In this document: piece by piece, positions 60,001-64,000 of the stretch
Layout: each line of letters begins with the position of its first letter
How positions within the stretch are numbered: position 1 is the first letter of the stretch
Source: Colletotrichum lupini
Taxonomy: Eukaryota > Ascomycota > Sordariomycetes > Glomerellales > Glomerellaceae
Assembly: GCF_023278565.1 (NCBI RefSeq)
Contig: NC_064681.1
Span: forward strand, 3,472,001 to 3,536,000
Direction: 5' to 3'
DNA: 64,000 bases
Position numbers and translations under genes: made by a program
Notes under the pieces: model-generated
The model's database searches: none
Seen by the model: the letters and a program-made list of their open reading frames with translations, nothing else
What the model was told of the DNA's origin: nothing

Positions 60001-63000
60001 TATAGTTTTTATTAAAATAATAAAAAGCTCTAAGAAGTTTATAATTAATATTAATAATTAGGGATCGTAATAACTTTAAATTATATTTAACAAGTACTAA
60101 ATATATATAAAACTATTTATAAAACTTAAAAGAATAGGATTATTAAAATATAATAATTAGAATATAAAAATCGAACTGAAAAGAAAAACGTAACTTAAGT
60201 TCTTTTTAATATATTTAATAAATTAAAGAAAATAGGAATATTCTAATAAATATATTAATAAGAAACTTAAAAAAAAACTTATTTAACTATTAAATTCTTT
60301 TATAAAATTACCCTTATTTTTATATTAAAAAAAGGAATAAAAGCATAAAAACTAGTTATTAACTATAAAAAACTTAACGAAATTATAAAAAAAAATTACT
60401 ATTCTTTATTACTTATTACCGAGCTTAGAGATTTATTTTATAAAACTAATTAGTTTATTATTATAAATCTTAAAAAAGTATTTAATTAGATTCGGATTAA
60501 AAAAAGAAATAAATAAAAAATAATATTTTAAACTCATAAAAAACTCTTTAAATACCTCGTTATACCTTTTAAACTTATTAATATTTTAATAACTTTTTAA
60601 ATAATAATTAACTACGTACTCTAAGAGTACGTTAATATTTTTATTATTATTTATATTAATAACGTTCTTATCTTCTCCCCTAATTTTAAAATATATAAAA
60701 AGTATATTTATATAATATTTTTAAAAACTCTGAAAAGTTTAACTATATACTAAACCCTCTAAATACGAGTTCTATATATAAAAAATAGACTTTTTTAAAT
60801 ATATTATTATACTAAAATAAATTTATATATAAGTATTAAAAATAAAAATAGTTAAGGACTAGCTTATATTATAAAACGTTAAGGATATATAAAGATTTTT
60901 AAAATTTATTAACTTTTATAAATATTTTTTTAAAAACTATATTAATATCATTAAACTTCTTAATAACTTAATATAAAAGGATATTTTATTTATTTAGGAC
61001 CTTAAGTATAAAAAAGTATTTATTAAAATTAAGAATATAATTATTTTTAAACTAATTATTATAATTTTAAACTTTTAAAAACCTTTTAAAATCGAGACTA
61101 ACGTTTTAAATTTCGTTATAAGAGTAGTTTTAGGATAATAAAATAAATAATAAAAGCTTTATTTATGTTACTTTTATTCTAAAGTATTTTATAAAATAAA
61201 ATAAAATTAATAAATTTATAATAAAGAACTAATAGTTATTATTAAAATATTTTAAAAATAGAGGCTATAGTTATTAAAAACTAAGTACGAAGTTATAGTT
61301 TATATAAATTATAAAAGCTTTATAAATTTTATAATAAATAAGAACTTAAATAAACGATAAGTTAAATAGAGCGAATTCTTATTTAAATTTAATTTTTAAT
61401 TATTTATTAAAAGGGTTTAGAAAATAATAAAATAAACGCTCTTAATAAAAGACCTAATTACGAAGTTATAGTCCCTAAAAAAATATAAGTTATTTTTAAA
61501 TAGGAAAAGAATAATAGCTTTATATTAACTACGAAGCTCTTTATAATAATTAAAAAGATTAGTATTAACTTAATTAGAAAAATAACCCCTAAACTTATTA
61601 TAAAAATTTATAATATATTAATATACGGTTATTAAAGAATTATTAAAACATAAAAACGGATTTACTAATATTATAATAAATTTATTATACGTATTAAAAT
61701 TATAAAAATAATTAAGGATTATACGATTCATAAAAAAAATAAAAATAGCCTATATAAACTTTATAATAAGCTATAACTATTATAATTACTAATAAAAATA
61801 TAGTAATTAATTATATAAGACTTTATTATTAAATTACTAAAGTTTAGAAAACTATTTATTAAAATATAGTATAATAATATCTTAGTTATAATTAACTAAC
61901 TTACTAAGTTTACCTATTTTATTCTTTATAAAAAATTTAGTATTATAAAAAACTTAGTATATATATTTATTAAGGTTATATTCTTAAACTACGGTTTACT
62001 AAAAAAGATTATTTTTAATAGAGATAAGCTATTTATTTTAAAGTTTTAAAAATCTTTAATTTCGTAACTTAGTATAAATTATAAACTATTAATATTATTT
62101 TATTTATAAACTAATAAATAAATAAAAAGAATTAACTAGATCCTTAAAATATACTTTTATTATTATATAAACTATAACTAGGATAATTAAGTAGTACTTT
62201 TACTAATAGCCTAATTCGTATATAATAATATAATTAGCGAAAATATAAAAGACTTTTTATTTTATTTTAATTACGGATTTTAATTAATAATATATAAAGA
62301 AGTATAACAAAGACTATAAACTATAAAAACTATAATAAACGTAAATAAACTTAAGAAAATTTATAAATCAATATTAATAAACCTCGAGTTTATATAATAA
62401 TATATAAAGAAAAACGTAGATAGATTAAGAATTAGAGAACTATTTTTAAAAAAAAGGGGATAGCGCTTATTTTCTTTATTATAATATTAAAATAAAATAT
62501 TTAAATAATAAATTAAATTATAAAAAACTTAGACTTTTTAAAATTATTAAAAAAGTCTTATTAATTAATTATAAACTAAGACTACTAAATACGATATAAT
62601 ATTATCCTATTTTTTATATTTTACTATTCGAACTTATATTAAAAGGATTATATATAAAAGATTATATTATTATTAAACTAAACTAATTAAAATATAAAGT
62701 CGAACGAATTATTAATTATAAAGTTAAGAATAAAATATAAGAATTTTATATTAAATAAAAGGGTTATGAATATAAAAGAAATATATACAAACTTATTATA
62801 AACTTCTAGAACTCTCGGGGATCTTTTTTAAAATACCAAAATTAAAATTAAAATTAGAACTCTTAGTTATTATAATATCTTAGTTACTTATTCTAAAAGT
62901 ATTACTAAATTATACTTCTTGCGTAGTAGCTAACTTATCCTTATTAATAATATTAAAAAGATTAAGAATCGCTTTCCCCTTCTTAAATACTATCTTTTTT

Positions 63001-63562
63001 TTTAAAAAACGATTTAATTTTAATAAAAATTAATTTATTTTAGCTTATATATAACATAAAGTTTTTATCTGTTTTTAAAAAAAAAGCTCTTCTATTTCCT
63101 TTTTACGTTTTAGTTTATTAATTTTGAATAAAAAACGATTTATTATAAATATAATTAATATAAAAAAATACTAATAAAAAAAAGAAAAACTTATAATTAT
63201 ATATAATATTAGTAGTTATATTATAAGAACGACTATAATATATATATTCATAATATTTAATTTATTTTTTTAATATTTTATACTTTTACCCTAATAAATA
63301 ATAAAATAAGTAAAGTATTACGATTTTAAATCCTCGCTCTTTAATTTTAAAAATAAGTTTTAATTAATAATATATTAAAAATTTAGTAAATATTTTAGTA
63401 TTTTAAAAGAATTACTTAACGAGCCCTAACCTAGGTTATAACGACTTATTTATAGGTTTATAAAAATAAAAATTTTAAAAAAAAACTTAATATTATAACT
63501 TAATATATATAACTAAGACTAGGGCCCGCCCTATAAGCTTATAATAGTTATAATATATTATA

Positions 63563-64000
63563 TATATAAGAATATAGCTTTTTAAGGTCCGGTCCGCCTT
63601 ATTAGGGGCTATTTTCGCCTGTATAGGTAAGCTAGTCTATTAAAGTTAATATTAAGTATCTTTATTATATATTTTAATAAAACTTTATAACTAACTATAG
63701 CCGGCCGTAGCCGTTATTAAATACTAACAACCTCGCCGCTATAATATATTAATTGCCCTCTAAATAGCTAAAAACTACCTTTTACTTTTTACTTTTTCTA
63801 ATAGCACTAGATTTTTCCTTTTAATCCTTTTTAATTTACTCTTATATAGTAATTTTAAAGTATTAATAATACTTAGGAGTTAGTTAGGTATTTCGAGGCT
63901 ATTATATTATATTAGTTAGGCACTAATAAGGGTAATACTTATATTAATATACGTATTTCGGATCTTTAAGTTAATAGTATTTAATTTATATTCTTTAGAA
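63563..64000. repeat. Unclassified RIP-degraded repeat at the right edge
   Basis: Directly after the broken Gypsy-2 3' LTR. It has somewhat more G/C than the Gypsy sequence but the same TpA-rich style. It is probably another insertion inside the 3' LTR. No motif seen. Confidence 0.5.

Larger units (their letters stand above)
46623..63562 (+). mobile_element. Gypsy-2 LTR retrotransposon (plus strand), interrupted by three insertions
   Basis: The 5' LTR begins TATTACGACTTAATATA (46623-46698), is split by Gypsy-1, resumes at 54605, is split again by copy 1 of the 1-kb element, and ends at 56098. The leader (56099-56166) is split by copy 2. The internal region 57243-63490 carries RIP-ruined gag and pol: a zinc knuckle CX2CX4HX4C in which every C and H became Tyr (58080-58121) and a reverse transcriptase YINNVLIF (YxDD type, both Asp to Asn) at 60652-60675. 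The 3' LTR begins near 63490 and matches for about 70 bp before an unrelated repeat. Internal sequence is homologous, in opposite orientation, to Gypsy-1. Confidence 0.85.

Noticed and set aside
46085..64000. Centromere core
   Set aside because: AT richness fits, but the whole block resolves into nested transposons; without chromatin data nothing points to a centromere.
1..64000. CRISPR arrays, operons, riboswitches and Shine-Dalgarno sites
   Set aside because: The sequence is eukaryotic, and no regularly spaced direct repeats with unique spacers were seen.

Overview
The window is from a filamentous ascomycete (Pezizomycotina, probably Sordariomycetes). The evidence is short GT-AG introns, intron-bearing tRNA genes, fungal gene families (LaeA-like methyltransferase, bilirubin-oxidase-type multicopper oxidase, SulP permease, type I mannose-6-phosphate isomerase), and transposons degraded in the style of RIP (repeat-induced point mutation: CpA/TpG almost gone, TpA in excess). 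I cannot name the species.

Layout: (1) 1-1608 is the 3' end of a degraded Ty1/Copia element whose 177-bp LTR sits inside a calcineurin-like phosphoesterase gene; only the C-terminal part of that gene (1610-2053) remains. (2) 1609-4853 is a small host island with that fragment, a tRNA-Arg and a LaeA-like methyltransferase. (3) 4854-17468 is a second Copia element of the same family (LTRs 177 bp, duplicated target TAAAT) with a different Copia element inserted in it (5276-11991, LTRs 205 bp, duplicated target ATAGC). (4) 17469 to about 46080 is normal host sequence: a small cysteine-rich secreted protein, a multicopper oxidase, a tRNA-Pro, a sulfate permease, mannose-6-phosphate isomerase, and three more secreted proteins (a low-complexity EF-hand protein, a DUF7029/DUF7223-like protein, and a large secreted protein with a Ser/Ala/Pro tail), followed by about 4.5 kb with no recognisable gene. 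(5) From about 46085 to 64000 is an extremely AT-rich block. It resolves into a nest: Gypsy-2 (+ strand, starting 46623) inserted in an older repeat; Gypsy-1 (- strand, 46699-54599, 540-bp LTRs, target ATATA) inserted in the 5' LTR of Gypsy-2; two copies of a 1-kb retroposon-like element, each with about 14-bp target duplications, inserted in the Gypsy-2 LTR and leader; and a fairly intact solo LTR of about 514 bp inserted in Gypsy-1.

The host genes do not form an obvious pathway. PMI feeds mannosylation and GDP-mannose, SulP imports sulfate, and four of the seven complete protein genes called encode secreted proteins, typical of the gene-sparse, transposon-bordered regions of plant-associated fungi. 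The most unusual items are the resolvable transposon nests, the unnamed 1-kb element with a hairpin end, a 13-bp tandem array and a gene-like fragment, and the low-complexity EF-hand gene whose +1 frame stays open for about 120 codons past its stop. I did not find a clearly new defence or biosynthetic system.
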